From NCBI GenBank assembly GCA_045661305.1, contig JAZRFJ010000036.1, positions 3,829 through 67,828 on the forward strand: a stretch of DNA of 64,000 bases. The letters run 5' to 3'. Source of the stretch: UMGS1840 sp045661305 (GTDB lineage Bacteria; Bacillota; Clostridia; UMGS1840). The notes beneath the pieces were generated by a model. It was not told the origin of the DNA, did not search any database, and saw nothing but the letters and a program-made list of their open reading frames with translations. The translations under genes and the position numbers were made by a program. Each line of letters starts with the position of its first letter. Position 1 is the stretch's first letter. This document shows positions 35,361 through 43,741 of the stretch, piece by piece.

Positions 35361-35438
35361 ATATACTCTTGTACCTTTCTTCCTATATATGAGTAATGCC
35401 AAGGATCACCGAAAAAAATCCCTGGCATTTTTCACTTT

Positions 35439-36494
35439 TTACTCTAAAATATAAACATTTACGCTTCTTCTGCCAAATTGCAGACATTCGCTTCTTGTAT
35501 CCATAAATAAGTCAATTTTATTTCCGCGAATTGCACCGCCTCTGTCGCCTGCTACTGCATATCCATATGTGAAACTTCCGTCTGTTGACTCAATATAAAG
35601 TCTTGTTCCAAGCGGAATTACAGATGTATCAACAGCAACAACGCCTCTTCTTGCACGCATACCTGAAGCTGTTATACCATATGCCGGATGGTCCGGATGT
35701 TTACCACAGCTTTCATAGCTTAAGTCGTAAGCCGTCGCGGTCATTCTGATAACATTCTTATATCTGAAAGATGCTCCGGCATCACGGGATGCAAGTTTTA
35801 CGCCTGTTGTGCCATATTTTTTCACCTGATTTACAGGCTCTCGAAGAACGGTTTCTTCAGCGATTTCTTTTGAAATAACTTCATTATTTCTTTTAACAAC
35901 CTTGTAGCAAACCTCTCTCAAACCGTCTTTTCCCTCGTTTGTTATCTTACTCTCTCCTGCCTTGGAAGAATAATCAGGAACTAAAACAGTTTTAAAAGGC
36001 ATTACTTCAGTAACAGTTTCATAAGTTACTTCTGCTGTCTGTAAGCTGAGCTTTGCTCCGCTTTCAAGACGTGCTGTAAGCGGCAGAGATAAAACATCAT
36101 ATTCGCCTACACTTAATTTGTTTTCATAAAGAAAATCATTAACGGTTGTTTTTGTAGTATAAATCTTTTTCTTCTCACCATTAAGCTCAAATTCAATTTC
36201 AAACGCTTTTGTAATTGCCAATGTCTGATTATTGTAAATCTTACTTTCAGGCAAAGCAGAAATTTCATCATACTTGCAAAAGTCAATATCGTAAGTATCG
36301 ATTACGCCAGCAACAGTAGAATTAAAAACAAACAACTCTGTTTTTTCCCCGTCAATATCAATCACAATGTTCTTTCCGAATACTGATGCTGAAAACAAAA
36401 TTAAAAAGACTACGACGGTTAGTAGTACTGCCGATACAGACAACTGTTCTTTTGCAGCATAAGCCTTATAATTGGCTATTCCCGTTTTTATCAA
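35439..36494 (-). CDS. YabE-like cell-wall protein with G5 and 3D domains
   Basis: Exported peptidoglycan-active protein, probable lytic transglycosylase-type resuscitation factor analogue. 351 codons: one N-terminal membrane anchor (VSAVLLTVVVFLILFSASVF, ~20-39), DUF348 repeats (~45-150), a G5 domain (VTYETVTEVMPFKTV..., ~160-240) and a C-terminal 3D domain with MTATAYDLSYESCGKHP, DTSVIPLGT and GDRGGAIRGNKIDLFM holding the catalytic-type aspartates. Start is TTG with GGGGG seven bases upstream. YabE and KsgA genes are neighbours in other Bacillota too. Confidence 0.87.
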   Translation of the reverse strand: MIKTGIANYKAYAAKEQLSVSAVLLTVVVFLILFSASVFGKNIVIDIDGEKTELFVFNSTVAGVIDTYDIDFCKYDEISALPESKIYNNQTLAITKAFEIEFELNGEKKKIYTTKTTVNDFLYENKLSVGEYDVLSLPLTARLESGAKLSLQTAEVTYETVTEVMPFKTVLVPDYSSKAGESKITNEGKDGLREVCYKVVKRNNEVISKEIAEETVLREPVNQVKKYGTTGVKLASRDAGASFRYKNVIRMTATAYDLSYESCGKHPDHPAYGITASGMRARRGVVAVDTSVIPLGTRLYIESTDGSFTYGYAVAGDRGGAIRGNKIDLFMDTRSECLQFGRRSVNVYILE

Positions 36495-36840
36495 ATTGTT
36501 TCCCCCTATTTTTTATTAGCAACTTTGTTTTTCTTTAAAATCAAAGAAATTTTCTTTATAAATTGCTTGTTATTTTTTCGGATTGTCATCAATTATAACA
36601 CAATTCCCCATTTTTGTCAAGTTTTTTTTGCTTTTGATGACATTATTTTGTAAATTCTTTGTAATTTTTTTGTCACAATTCCTCGTAATATCAATAATTT
36701 CGGACAAAAATTCATTTTTAGAAAAATTAACAAAAATAAGAAAATCTATTATCATATTACACATTGAATTAAAAAAATATACCTGTTCATTCCATAAAAT
36801 TCCTTGTGTTAAAAAAAAATTTATTTTTTACCAAAAAAGC
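36495..36840. other. AT-rich intergenic stretch without a gene
   Basis: About 350 bp of very AT-rich sequence between the divergently placed YabE-like gene and the tRNA-Leu promoter. No ORF with an RBS, no convincing RNA structure and no repeat was seen. Confidence 0.6.
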
Positions 36841-36869
36841 TTGACAAACATTAAACTATCTGCTATAAT
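36841..36869 (+). promoter_or_regulatory. Promoter of tRNA-Leu
   Basis: TTGACA (36841-36846), 17-bp spacer, TATAAT (36864-36869), about 29 bp before the tRNA. Confidence 0.9.
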
Positions 36870-36897
36870 ATCATTCGTTGGTAAAAATTAAATATAT

Positions 36898-36981
36898 GCG
36901 AGTGTGCTGGAATCGGCAGACAGGCACGTTTGAGGGGCGTGTGTCTTTGGCGTATGGGTTCAAGTCCCATCACTCGCACCA
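36898..36981 (+). tRNA. tRNA-Leu (anticodon GAG)
   Basis: GCGAGTG / CACTCGC acceptor stem, long variable arm typical of tRNA-Leu, anticodon loop TTGAGGG giving GAG, TTCAAGT T-loop and encoded ACCA end. Confidence 0.95.
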
Positions 36982-36985
36982 GAAA

Positions 36986-37012
36986 AAGAACATCTTACAG
37001 GTGTTCTTTTTT
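36986..37012 (+). terminator. Terminator of tRNA-Leu
   Basis: AAGAACATC / GGTGTTCTT stem followed by TTTT, directly after the tRNA. Confidence 0.85.
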
Positions 37013-37032
37013 GTATAACTAAAATTCAACAT

Positions 37033-37061
37033 TTGACAATTACATTAATATATGTTAAAAT
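37033..37061 (+). promoter_or_regulatory. Promoter of the nitroreductase-phosphatase pair
   Basis: TTGACA (37033-37038), 17-bp spacer, TAAAAT (37056-37061). Confidence 0.75.
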
Positions 37062-37096
37062 CATTATATAATATATAATGAAAGGAAAATATAAAA

Positions 37097-37603
37097 ATGA
37101 CAGTAAAAGAAGCTATATTAAAAAGAAGAAGTATAAGAAGATATAAAGAAAACGAAATTATACCTGATGAACATATAAAAGAAATACTCACATCTGCAAT
37201 GCACGCACCGAGTGCATGTAACACTCGCCCCTGGGAATTTATTGTTTTGAAAAGTAAAGAGGCAAGAGAAAAGGCAGCAGAAATCCATCCTTATGCTCAT
37301 TTTGTGCGTTACGGGTCTTTAGGTATTATTGTGTCTGCTGATGAAGAATGTCAGGAAGGTATTGCAAAAGGATATTTCCCACAGGACTGCGGCGCTGCTA
37401 TCCAAAATATGCTCCTTTGTGCATTAGAGCTTGGCTATGGCTCATGTTGGTGCGGACTTTATCCGCAAGAACAAAGAGTAAAAGATTTTAAAGAGGTATT
37501 TGACATTAAAGGAACACCTGTTGCACTCGTTGTTATAGGTGTTGCAGACCAGGAACCTGAAGCGAGAGGCTATTATGATGAAAGTAAGGTTAAAGTAATA
37601 TGA
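37097..37603 (+). CDS. Nitroreductase-family FMN protein
   Basis: Flavin oxidoreductase of unknown substrate, 168 codons, a compact member. FMN-phosphate motif KRRSIRRYKENE at the start, HAPSACNTRPWEF, and GYGSCWCGLYP near residue 115. Such enzymes use NAD(P)H to reduce quinones, nitro compounds or flavins. Its stop overlaps the next gene's ATG by four bases (ATGA), so the two are coupled. RBS AAAGGAAA. Confidence 0.85.
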   Translation: MTVKEAILKRRSIRRYKENEIIPDEHIKEILTSAMHAPSACNTRPWEFIVLKSKEAREKAAEIHPYAHFVRYGSLGIIVSADEECQEGIAKGYFPQDCGAAIQNMLLCALELGYGSCWCGLYPQEQRVKDFKEVFDIKGTPVALVVIGVADQEPEARGYYDESKVKVI

Positions 37604-38073
37604 AAGAAAAGAGCTTAAATAAAATAAAAATAATGTTTGTCTGCTACGGAAATATTTGTAGAAGTCCTATGGCAGAGTTTGTTTTTAAAGATATTTTAAC
37701 GAAAAATAATGCACAAGATAAATTTTTTGTTGCCTCATCTGCAACAAGTCCTTACGAGGCAGGAATGTCCGTTCATCATGGCACAAAAAACAAGCTCAAT
37801 TCACTTGGAATTTCAACAGAAGAAAAATTTTCTGTCCCCTTTAAAAAGTCTGATTATGAAGAATACGATTATATAATTGGAATGGACGATATGAATATTA
37901 AAAGCATTATTAAAATAGTTGGCGAAGACAAGGAAAATAAAATTCACAAAATGATGAGCTTTGCCAATTCAGATGAAGATGTTGCAGACCCTTGGTATAC
38001 AGGTGATTTTGATAAAACCTATGATGATATTTTTCTCGGTTGTACAAGGCTTTTTGAAAAGCTGATAAAATAA
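37600..38073 (+). CDS. Low-molecular-weight protein tyrosine phosphatase
   Basis: 157 codons. P-loop C-X5-R seen as VCYGNICRSP near residue 14-22, and the acid loop DPWYTGDF near residue 135. Removes phosphate from protein tyrosines (or arginines in some Bacillota). Arsenate reductases share the fold, but the DP acid loop and single P-loop fit a phosphatase. Ends before a bidirectional terminator. Confidence 0.88.
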   Translation: MKEKSLNKIKIMFVCYGNICRSPMAEFVFKDILTKNNAQDKFFVASSATSPYEAGMSVHHGTKNKLNSLGISTEEKFSVPFKKSDYEEYDYIIGMDDMNIKSIIKIVGEDKENKIHKMMSFANSDEDVADPWYTGDFDKTYDDIFLGCTRLFEKLIK

Positions 38074-38088
38074 GTACGAAGAATTATA

Positions 38089-38132
38089 AAAAGCTGTGAA
38101 AACGATTATAAAATCGACATTTCACAGCTTTT
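38089..38132. terminator. Bidirectional terminator between phosphatase and pfkA
   Basis: AAAAGCTGTGAAA / TTTCACAGCTTTT perfect 13-bp stem between convergent genes. Confidence 0.9.
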
Positions 38133-38147
38133 AAGTTTTAATATTGA

Positions 38148-39239
38148 TTAATCGCCAAAGCAAATACCGATTGATTTAGCTGCTTCAACAAGCTCAGAGT
38201 CGGGCTCAACTGCTTTGTTTGCACCGATAACATCCTCTAATGAAGCATAGCTCATAGCATTATCTTTAAGGCAAACCATATTCCCGAATTTTCCTGCAAC
38301 AGCAAGTTCTACTGCGGCATAACCGTATCTTGTAGATAAAATTCTATCTGCTGCTGAAGGAGTACCGCCTCTCTGAATATGTCCAAGAACTGTTGCTCTT
38401 GCTTCCAAGCCAACCATTTTCTCAAGGTCTTCTGCAACCTTTGCAGCAATTCCGCCAAGACGGATTGGGTCAGGGCTTCCTTCAATAACTTTAAGAACAC
38501 TCACTTCACCTGTTACTGATTTTGCACCTTCAGCAACAGCAATAACAGAAAATTCTTTTCCATGTTTGATTCTGTTTTTCACATGTTCTGCAACTTTGTT
38601 AATATCATAAGGAATTTCAGGAATAAGAATAGCGTCCGCACCACCTGCAACACCTGAATAAAGTGCTAAAAAGCCTGCATATCTTCCCATGATTTCAACA
38701 GTAATAATTCTGTGATGGGATTCTGCTGTTGTATGAAGTCTGTCCATACATTCAGATGCAACACCAATAGCTGTATCAAAACCAAATGTTGTATCTGTTG
38801 ATGATAAGTCATTATCTATTGTCTTAGGAACACCTATTATAGGAACACCAAGTCTTGAAAAATCTCTTCCGCTTGTTAATGTTCCGTCTCCGCCGATGAT
38901 AATCATTGCATCAATATTATTTTTCTTAATATTTTCTATGCCTACATGAGAAACATTCTTTTTTACCATATTTCCGTTTTCATCCGGAACAAGATAATCA
39001 AACAAATTATCTTTGTTTGAACTGTAAAGAATAGTTCCCCCTCTATGAAGGATACCGGAAGTGTTCTCTAAAGTAAGTTCTACTGTTTCATTGTCATAAA
39101 GACCTTTATAACCGTTTTTAAAACCTACAACAGTCATTCCGTATTTTCCTATTGCAGTTTTAACTACGGCTCTTATTACCGGATTAAGCCCGGGACAATC
39201 CCCGCCACCTGTTAAAATACCTATCCTCTTAATTGCCAT
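38148..39239 (-). CDS. pfkA: 6-phosphofructokinase, mixed-motif (group III-like)
   Basis: Phosphorylates fructose-6-phosphate in glycolysis. About 363 codons from ATG 39239 (AGAGGT upstream; an ATG at 39245 is possible). Nucleotide motif GGGDCPGLN and IIGGDGTLT carry the glycine expected of ATP users, while PKTIDND has the lysine typical of PPi-dependent or group III enzymes (classical bacterial PfkA has PGTIDND). The length, about 40 residues above B. subtilis PfkA, also fits group III. Donor is probably ATP; PPi use cannot be excluded by eye. Confidence 0.9.
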   Translation of the reverse strand: MAIKRIGILTGGGDCPGLNPVIRAVVKTAIGKYGMTVVGFKNGYKGLYDNETVELTLENTSGILHRGGTILYSSNKDNLFDYLVPDENGNMVKKNVSHVGIENIKKNNIDAMIIIGGDGTLTSGRDFSRLGVPIIGVPKTIDNDLSSTDTTFGFDTAIGVASECMDRLHTTAESHHRIITVEIMGRYAGFLALYSGVAGGADAILIPEIPYDINKVAEHVKNRIKHGKEFSVIAVAEGAKSVTGEVSVLKVIEGSPDPIRLGGIAAKVAEDLEKMVGLEARATVLGHIQRGGTPSAADRILSTRYGYAAVELAVAGKFGNMVCLKDNAMSYASLEDVIGANKAVEPDSELVEAAKSIGICFGD

Positions 39240-39422
39240 TTTCATTACCTCTAATTTCAGAATTTTACATAGCATTACTACCTACCATATTTTATATTAT
39301 TTTTGCAAAAAAATCAAGTGTTTTTGACAAAATAATAATAAAAAATGATACTATATGCATATTTTTCAAAAATCCACCTAAAAATGTTGTAATTTGTGTA
39401 CTTTCTTTTTTTAAAAAAACTG

Positions 39423-39451
39423 TTGACATAACCTTAAAAATATTATAAAAT
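39423..39451 (+). promoter_or_regulatory. Promoter of tex
   Basis: TTGACA (39423-39428), 17-bp spacer, TAAAAT (39446-39451), 30 bp before the start codon. Confidence 0.8.
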
Positions 39452-39481
39452 ATTTTTATATAACATTAATGGAGGAAAAAC

Positions 39482-41632
39482 ATGGATTTTGTAAAAATTT
39501 TATCTTCGGAATTCAATATAAATGAAAAATATGTTAAGAATATTATTACTCTTATTGAAGGAAATAATACTATTCCTTTTATCGCGCGTTACCGTAAAGA
39601 ATTGACAGGCTCGTGTGATGACCAGGTTTTAAGAGAGTTAAATGACAGACTTACATATTTAAAAAATTTAGAGGAAAGAAAAAACGAAATTATAAACAGT
39701 ATTACCGAACAAGGTAAAATGACAGATGAGCTTTTAAAAGCAATTGATGAAGCACTTACTCTTGCATCAGTTGAAGATATATACCGTCCTTACAAACAAA
39801 AAAAGAAAACAAGAGCTTCCGTAGCAAAAGAAAGAGGTTTAGAGCCGCTTTATGATATTTTAATTTTGCAAAATGAAAAAACAGGAGATGTAAATGATTT
39901 TGCAAAAGATTTTATAACAGAAGATGTTCCTGATTGTGAAAGTGCAATTTCTGGTGCCATGGATATTTTGGCCGAAGCTATAAGCGATGATGCGAATGCA
40001 AGAAAAGAAATAAAGGGAATTTTTTCAAAAACAGGTCTTCTTACTTCAACAGCAAAAGACAATGATGCCGAGTCTGTTTACGAGATGTATTATGATTATT
40101 CTGAAAGTATATCAAAAATCCCTTCACACAGAATACTTGCAATAAACAGAGGTGAAAAAGAAGATTTTCTTAAAGTATCAATCGCAGTTTCGGAAGATGA
40201 CTGTATAAATGCACTTGAAAAACTCTATTTAAAAGAGGTTTCTATATGGACAGAATATGTGAAAGCATCAGTTAAAGACAGCTACAAAAGACTTATTGAG
40301 CCATCTGTTGAAAGAGAATTTCGTTCACTTCTTACTGATAACGCAAACGAGCAAGCAATGAAAATCTTCTCACTTAATTTAAAAGCACTTCTTATGCAGC
40401 CTCCAATTAAAGGAAAAACTGTTCTTGCACTTGACCCGGCTTACAGAACCGGATGTAAAACAGCCATATGTGATAAAACAGGAAAAGTTCTTGATACAGC
40501 AGTAGTATATCCTACACCGCCGCAAAATAAAATTGATGAAGCTAAAAAAATAATAAAAGCTCTTATTGATAAACATAATGTTGAAATTATTTCTATCGGG
40601 AACGGAACTGCTTCAAAAGAAACTGAAATGTTTGTAGTTGAACTATTAAAAGAAACCCAACAAAAGCCTTCATATATGGTTGTATCTGAAGCTGGTGCAT
40701 CTGTTTACAGCGCTTCTAAGCTTGCTGCAAAAGAATTCCCACAATTCGATGTCTCTCTGAGAAGTGCAGTTTCAATCGGAAGAAGATTACAGGACCCACT
40801 TTCAGAGCTTGTAAAAATTGACCCCAAAGCTGTTGGTGTCGGTCAATATCAACACGATATGCCACAATCAAGACTTAACGAAAATTTATGCGGTGTAGTT
40901 GAAGATTGCGTTAATAAGGTCGGCGTTGATCTCAATACTGCCTCCCCATCACTTTTATCTTATGTTTCAGGTTTGAGTGCAACAGTAGCACAAAACATTG
41001 TTACATACCGTGAAGAAAACGGAGCTTTTACAAAAAGAAATCAGCTTATGAAAGTACCTAAGTTAGGTCCTAAGGCATATACACAATGTGCGGGATTTTT
41101 AAGAATTTCAGAGGGAGAAAATATACTTGATAATACAGGTGTACACCCTGAAAGCTATGAAGCCTGTGAAAAAATGCTTGAAATTTTAGGATATACAAAA
41201 GAAGATATAGCATCAGGTAAGGCTACACTTCTTTTTGAAAAAATAAAGCTCATAGGTGAAGATAAGCTTGCAGAACAAATAGGGATAGGTGTACCTACAC
41301 TCCATGATATTATAACAGAGCTAAAAAAACCGGGCCGCGATATAAGAGATGAGCTTCCTCCTCCGCTTTTAAGGAGTGATGTTCTTGATATAAAAGACTT
41401 AAAAGAGGGAATGGAAATAAAAGGCACTGTACGAAATGTTGTTGACTTCGGTGCATTTGTCGACATAGGAGTACACCATGACGGACTTGTTCATATTTCA
41501 CAGATTTCAGATAAATATATAAAACACCCGTCTGAAATACTTAAAGTAGGACAGGTTATAAAAACAAAGATCCTTTCTGTTGACGAAAAAACAAACAGAA
41601 TTGCACTCACTATGAAGGGAGTAAACAATTAA
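39482..41632 (+). CDS. tex: Tex-family RNA-binding transcription accessory protein
   Basis: Conserved bacterial RNA-binding protein related to Spt6. 716 codons. Order: helical N-terminal region with IPFIARYRKE, YqgF/RuvX-like nuclease-fold domain starting VLALDPAYRTGCKTA (~324), helix-hairpin-helix region VGVDLNTASPSLLSYVSGL (~480) and C-terminal S1 domain GMEIKGTVRNVVDFGAFVDIG (~643-712). RBS GGAGG. First of a three-gene run with mrnC and a sensor-like gene. Confidence 0.95.
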   Translation: MDFVKILSSEFNINEKYVKNIITLIEGNNTIPFIARYRKELTGSCDDQVLRELNDRLTYLKNLEERKNEIINSITEQGKMTDELLKAIDEALTLASVEDIYRPYKQKKKTRASVAKERGLEPLYDILILQNEKTGDVNDFAKDFITEDVPDCESAISGAMDILAEAISDDANARKEIKGIFSKTGLLTSTAKDNDAESVYEMYYDYSESISKIPSHRILAINRGEKEDFLKVSIAVSEDDCINALEKLYLKEVSIWTEYVKASVKDSYKRLIEPSVEREFRSLLTDNANEQAMKIFSLNLKALLMQPPIKGKTVLALDPAYRTGCKTAICDKTGKVLDTAVVYPTPPQNKIDEAKKIIKALIDKHNVEIISIGNGTASKETEMFVVELLKETQQKPSYMVVSEAGASVYSASKLAAKEFPQFDVSLRSAVSIGRRLQDPLSELVKIDPKAVGVGQYQHDMPQSRLNENLCGVVEDCVNKVGVDLNTASPSLLSYVSGLSATVAQNIVTYREENGAFTKRNQLMKVPKLGPKAYTQCAGFLRISEGENILDNTGVHPESYEACEKMLEILGYTKEDIASGKATLLFEKIKLIGEDKLAEQIGIGVPTLHDIITELKKPGRDIRDELPPPLLRSDVLDIKDLKEGMEIKGTVRNVVDFGAFVDIGVHHDGLVHISQISDKYIKHPSEILKVGQVIKTKILSVDEKTNRIALTMKGVNN

Positions 41633-42036
41633 TGGCAGAAAAAATTGATGCTCATAGAATTTATTCATCTCTTTCGCTTGCGTATATAGGAGATGCTATT
41701 TACGAAGCATTTATACGCTCACAATTACTTAAAAACGGAGATATGAGAGTAAAAGATTTACATAAAAAAGCAAAGAATTATGTAAGTGCAAAATCACAGT
41801 ACCTTATTTTCGATAAACTTGAAGAATTTCTTAGAGAAGATGAAATTAATGTATATAAAAGAGGAAGAAACACAAAAGTACACACTAAAGCCAAAAACGC
41901 AAATGCAAATGAGTATCATGTTGCAACGGGATTAGAGGCATTAATAGGTTATCTTTATTTATCAGAGCAAAAAGAGCGTCTTAATGAAATACTCACAAAA
42001 TGTTACGATATTGCAAATAATCTTAAAAATGAGTAA
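41632..42036 (+). CDS. mrnC: Mini-ribonuclease 3
   Basis: RNase III-like endonuclease without the dsRNA-binding domain; matures 23S rRNA in Bacillota. 134 codons. Catalytic-type motif LAYIGDAIYEAFIR near residues 16-29 and a second acidic block ATGLEALIGYLYL. Its ATG overlaps the tex stop by one base (TAATG). Confidence 0.92.
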   Translation: MAEKIDAHRIYSSLSLAYIGDAIYEAFIRSQLLKNGDMRVKDLHKKAKNYVSAKSQYLIFDKLEEFLREDEINVYKRGRNTKVHTKAKNANANEYHVATGLEALIGYLYLSEQKERLNEILTKCYDIANNLKNE

Positions 42037-42059
42037 TAAGCACTAAAGGAGAAAAATAA

Positions 42060-43007
42060 ATGTCAAAAGAAAAAGAAGCTCTCATTTTCCATAACAGAGA
42101 ACTCATATACATAAGTCCCGCGTCCCTTGTTTTCTTTGGCGGTAATGCATTTTCACTTAAAGAAAAATCTTTTTATGAAATTTTTAAAACTGATTGCGGT
42201 TATCTTAATAAAATAATAGAAAACAAGAAAACAAAAGTTACCTTAAAAACCTTTGAAGACTGCATTATTGACGCAGAAATTACAAAAAGCACAATAGATT
42301 CCAACGAAATAGTATGCGTGTACTTCAAAGCTGATTTATCAAAGGTTTCATACAAAAAAACATACAAAGACAAAGGAATTTATCAGGAAACAGTTGAAGA
42401 AAACATGACCGAACTTTTAAATCGAATTAATTCTCTTAAAAACACTCGTAACGCAGACACAATTTTACAAATTAAAAGAAAGCTTATGTCGTTTTCTCTT
42501 GATGTTTATGATATTTTAAAAGCTAAAGTCACAAACAATCTCACAACTTTTGATGTGTCTTATGTTTATACAGATGTATCAGAATTTATTAAAGAATGTG
42601 TGTCTGAAATAAAGGAAGAAAATCCTGATTTGAGTATAATACTTACTCCGCCTGTTATGACAATATTTGGTGTGAATACAAACAAAGAATACTTAAGGGA
42701 ATTTTTAAAAAAGGCTACTTATTATATCGGGAAAAATTCAGATGACAAAAAGGTTTATTTTGAAATTAATCAGAAAAAAGATACCTTGTCATTAACAATA
42801 ATGGGAACAAGCCTTTATGTTGATTTTCTCAAAGCTTCAAACAAGAATAATGTCACAAACATTGATGAATTTTCCGATATTCTCATATTAAACGATTTAG
42901 CGAAAAAATCCGGTGCAGAGTTTTCCTGCACTCAGGAAGAAAACACAATCGACTCGTTGAGAATTACTTTCCAAAGACAGGAAAGACGCCGTTTCATAGA
43001 AGACTAA
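42060..43007 (+). CDS. Degenerate PAS/histidine-kinase-like protein, unknown role
   Basis: 315 codons, cytoplasmic, not confidently placed. The N-terminus (LIYISPASLVFFGGNAFSLKEKSFYEIF) resembles a PAS sensor fold; a middle helical segment could be a dimerisation stem but has no phospho-acceptor histidine motif; the C-terminus (ILNDLAKKSGAEFSCTQEENTIDSLRITFQRQ) resembles the end of a HATPase domain, yet the N, G1 and G2 ATP boxes are not recognisable. I read it as a pseudo-kinase or sensor partner. RBS AAAGGAG; co-directional with tex and mrnC, ends at a terminator. Confidence 0.5.
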   Translation: MSKEKEALIFHNRELIYISPASLVFFGGNAFSLKEKSFYEIFKTDCGYLNKIIENKKTKVTLKTFEDCIIDAEITKSTIDSNEIVCVYFKADLSKVSYKKTYKDKGIYQETVEENMTELLNRINSLKNTRNADTILQIKRKLMSFSLDVYDILKAKVTNNLTTFDVSYVYTDVSEFIKECVSEIKEENPDLSIILTPPVMTIFGVNTNKEYLREFLKKATYYIGKNSDDKKVYFEINQKKDTLSLTIMGTSLYVDFLKASNKNNVTNIDEFSDILILNDLAKKSGAEFSCTQEENTIDSLRITFQRQERRRFIED

Positions 43008-43010
43008 TAT

Positions 43011-43050
43011 AAAAAGTGCTGCGAGAATTAAAATTCTCACAGCACTTTTT
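43011..43050. terminator. Bidirectional terminator
   Basis: AAAAAGTGCTG / CAGCACTTTTT with an inner GAGAAT/ATTCTC stem, between convergent genes. Confidence 0.9.
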
Positions 43051-43063
43051 TAAAAACAAAACC

Positions 43064-43708
43064 TTATTTTTGTCTTTTTAACATCCACTCTTCCTTATTT
43101 ACCTGTCTTTCTCTTGCTATTGCAAGTGCATTGTCAGGAACATCATCTGTAATAGTAGAGCCTGCTGCAGTATAGGCGTTTTCACCAACTATAACAGGTG
43201 AAACAAGATTTGTATTACAACCTATAAAGGCATTATCTTTTATTGTAGTTCTGTGTTTCTTCTTTCCATCATAGTTAACAATAACCGTTCCACAACCAAA
43301 GTTTACATTCTCACCTACATCACAATCACCAACATAAGTAAGATGTGAAATTTTAGTCTTATCACCAATAGAAGAATTTTTGATTTCAACAAAATCTCCG
43401 ATTTTAACATTCTTTCCAACCTTACTTGATGGTCTTAAATAAGCAAAAGGCCCTATAGTTGTACCATCATCAATTTCACTTTCTGTTATATATGAATGTT
43501 TTATAGTTACATTGTTCCCTATTTTAGAGTCTGAAATCTCCGTAGAAAATCCTATAAGACAATTCTCGCCTATAACGCAATTACCTTTTATATACACACA
43601 AGGCTCTATAACAGTTCCTTTTCCGATAATTGCTCTTTCATCAATGTACGCGGTTTTTTCATCAATGAAAATAACACCATTTGAAATATGTTTCTTTATT
43701 ATATCCAT
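43064..43708 (-). CDS. Stand-alone GlmU acetyltransferase half (left-handed beta-helix)
   Basis: Predicted glucosamine-1-phosphate N-acetyltransferase. About 214 codons from ATG 43708 (AAAGGAGAG upstream). Throughout it follows the C-terminal half of GlmU: LRPSSKVGKNVKIGDFVEIKNS, HLTYVGDCDVGENV, NYDGKKKHRTTI with the catalytic-type histidine, and ALAIARERQVNKEEW. The N-terminal uridylyltransferase half of GlmU is absent. It sits directly downstream of glmS-glmM on the same strand, completing the amino-sugar route to GlcNAc-1-P. The UDP-transferring half must be elsewhere. Confidence 0.85.
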   Translation of the reverse strand: MDIIKKHISNGVIFIDEKTAYIDERAIIGKGTVIEPCVYIKGNCVIGENCLIGFSTEISDSKIGNNVTIKHSYITESEIDDGTTIGPFAYLRPSSKVGKNVKIGDFVEIKNSSIGDKTKISHLTYVGDCDVGENVNFGCGTVIVNYDGKKKHRTTIKDNAFIGCNTNLVSPVIVGENAYTAAGSTITDDVPDNALAIARERQVNKEEWMLKRQK

Positions 43709-43741
43709 GTTATCTCTCCTTTCCAAACGCAACAGTAGTTG

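Noticed and set aside
35395..35433. Strong hairpin (AATGCCAAGGAT ... ATCCCTGGCATT) as a terminator of the YabE-like gene
   Set aside because: On the transcribed minus strand no T-run follows; the T-run is on the wrong side, so I did not call it a terminator.
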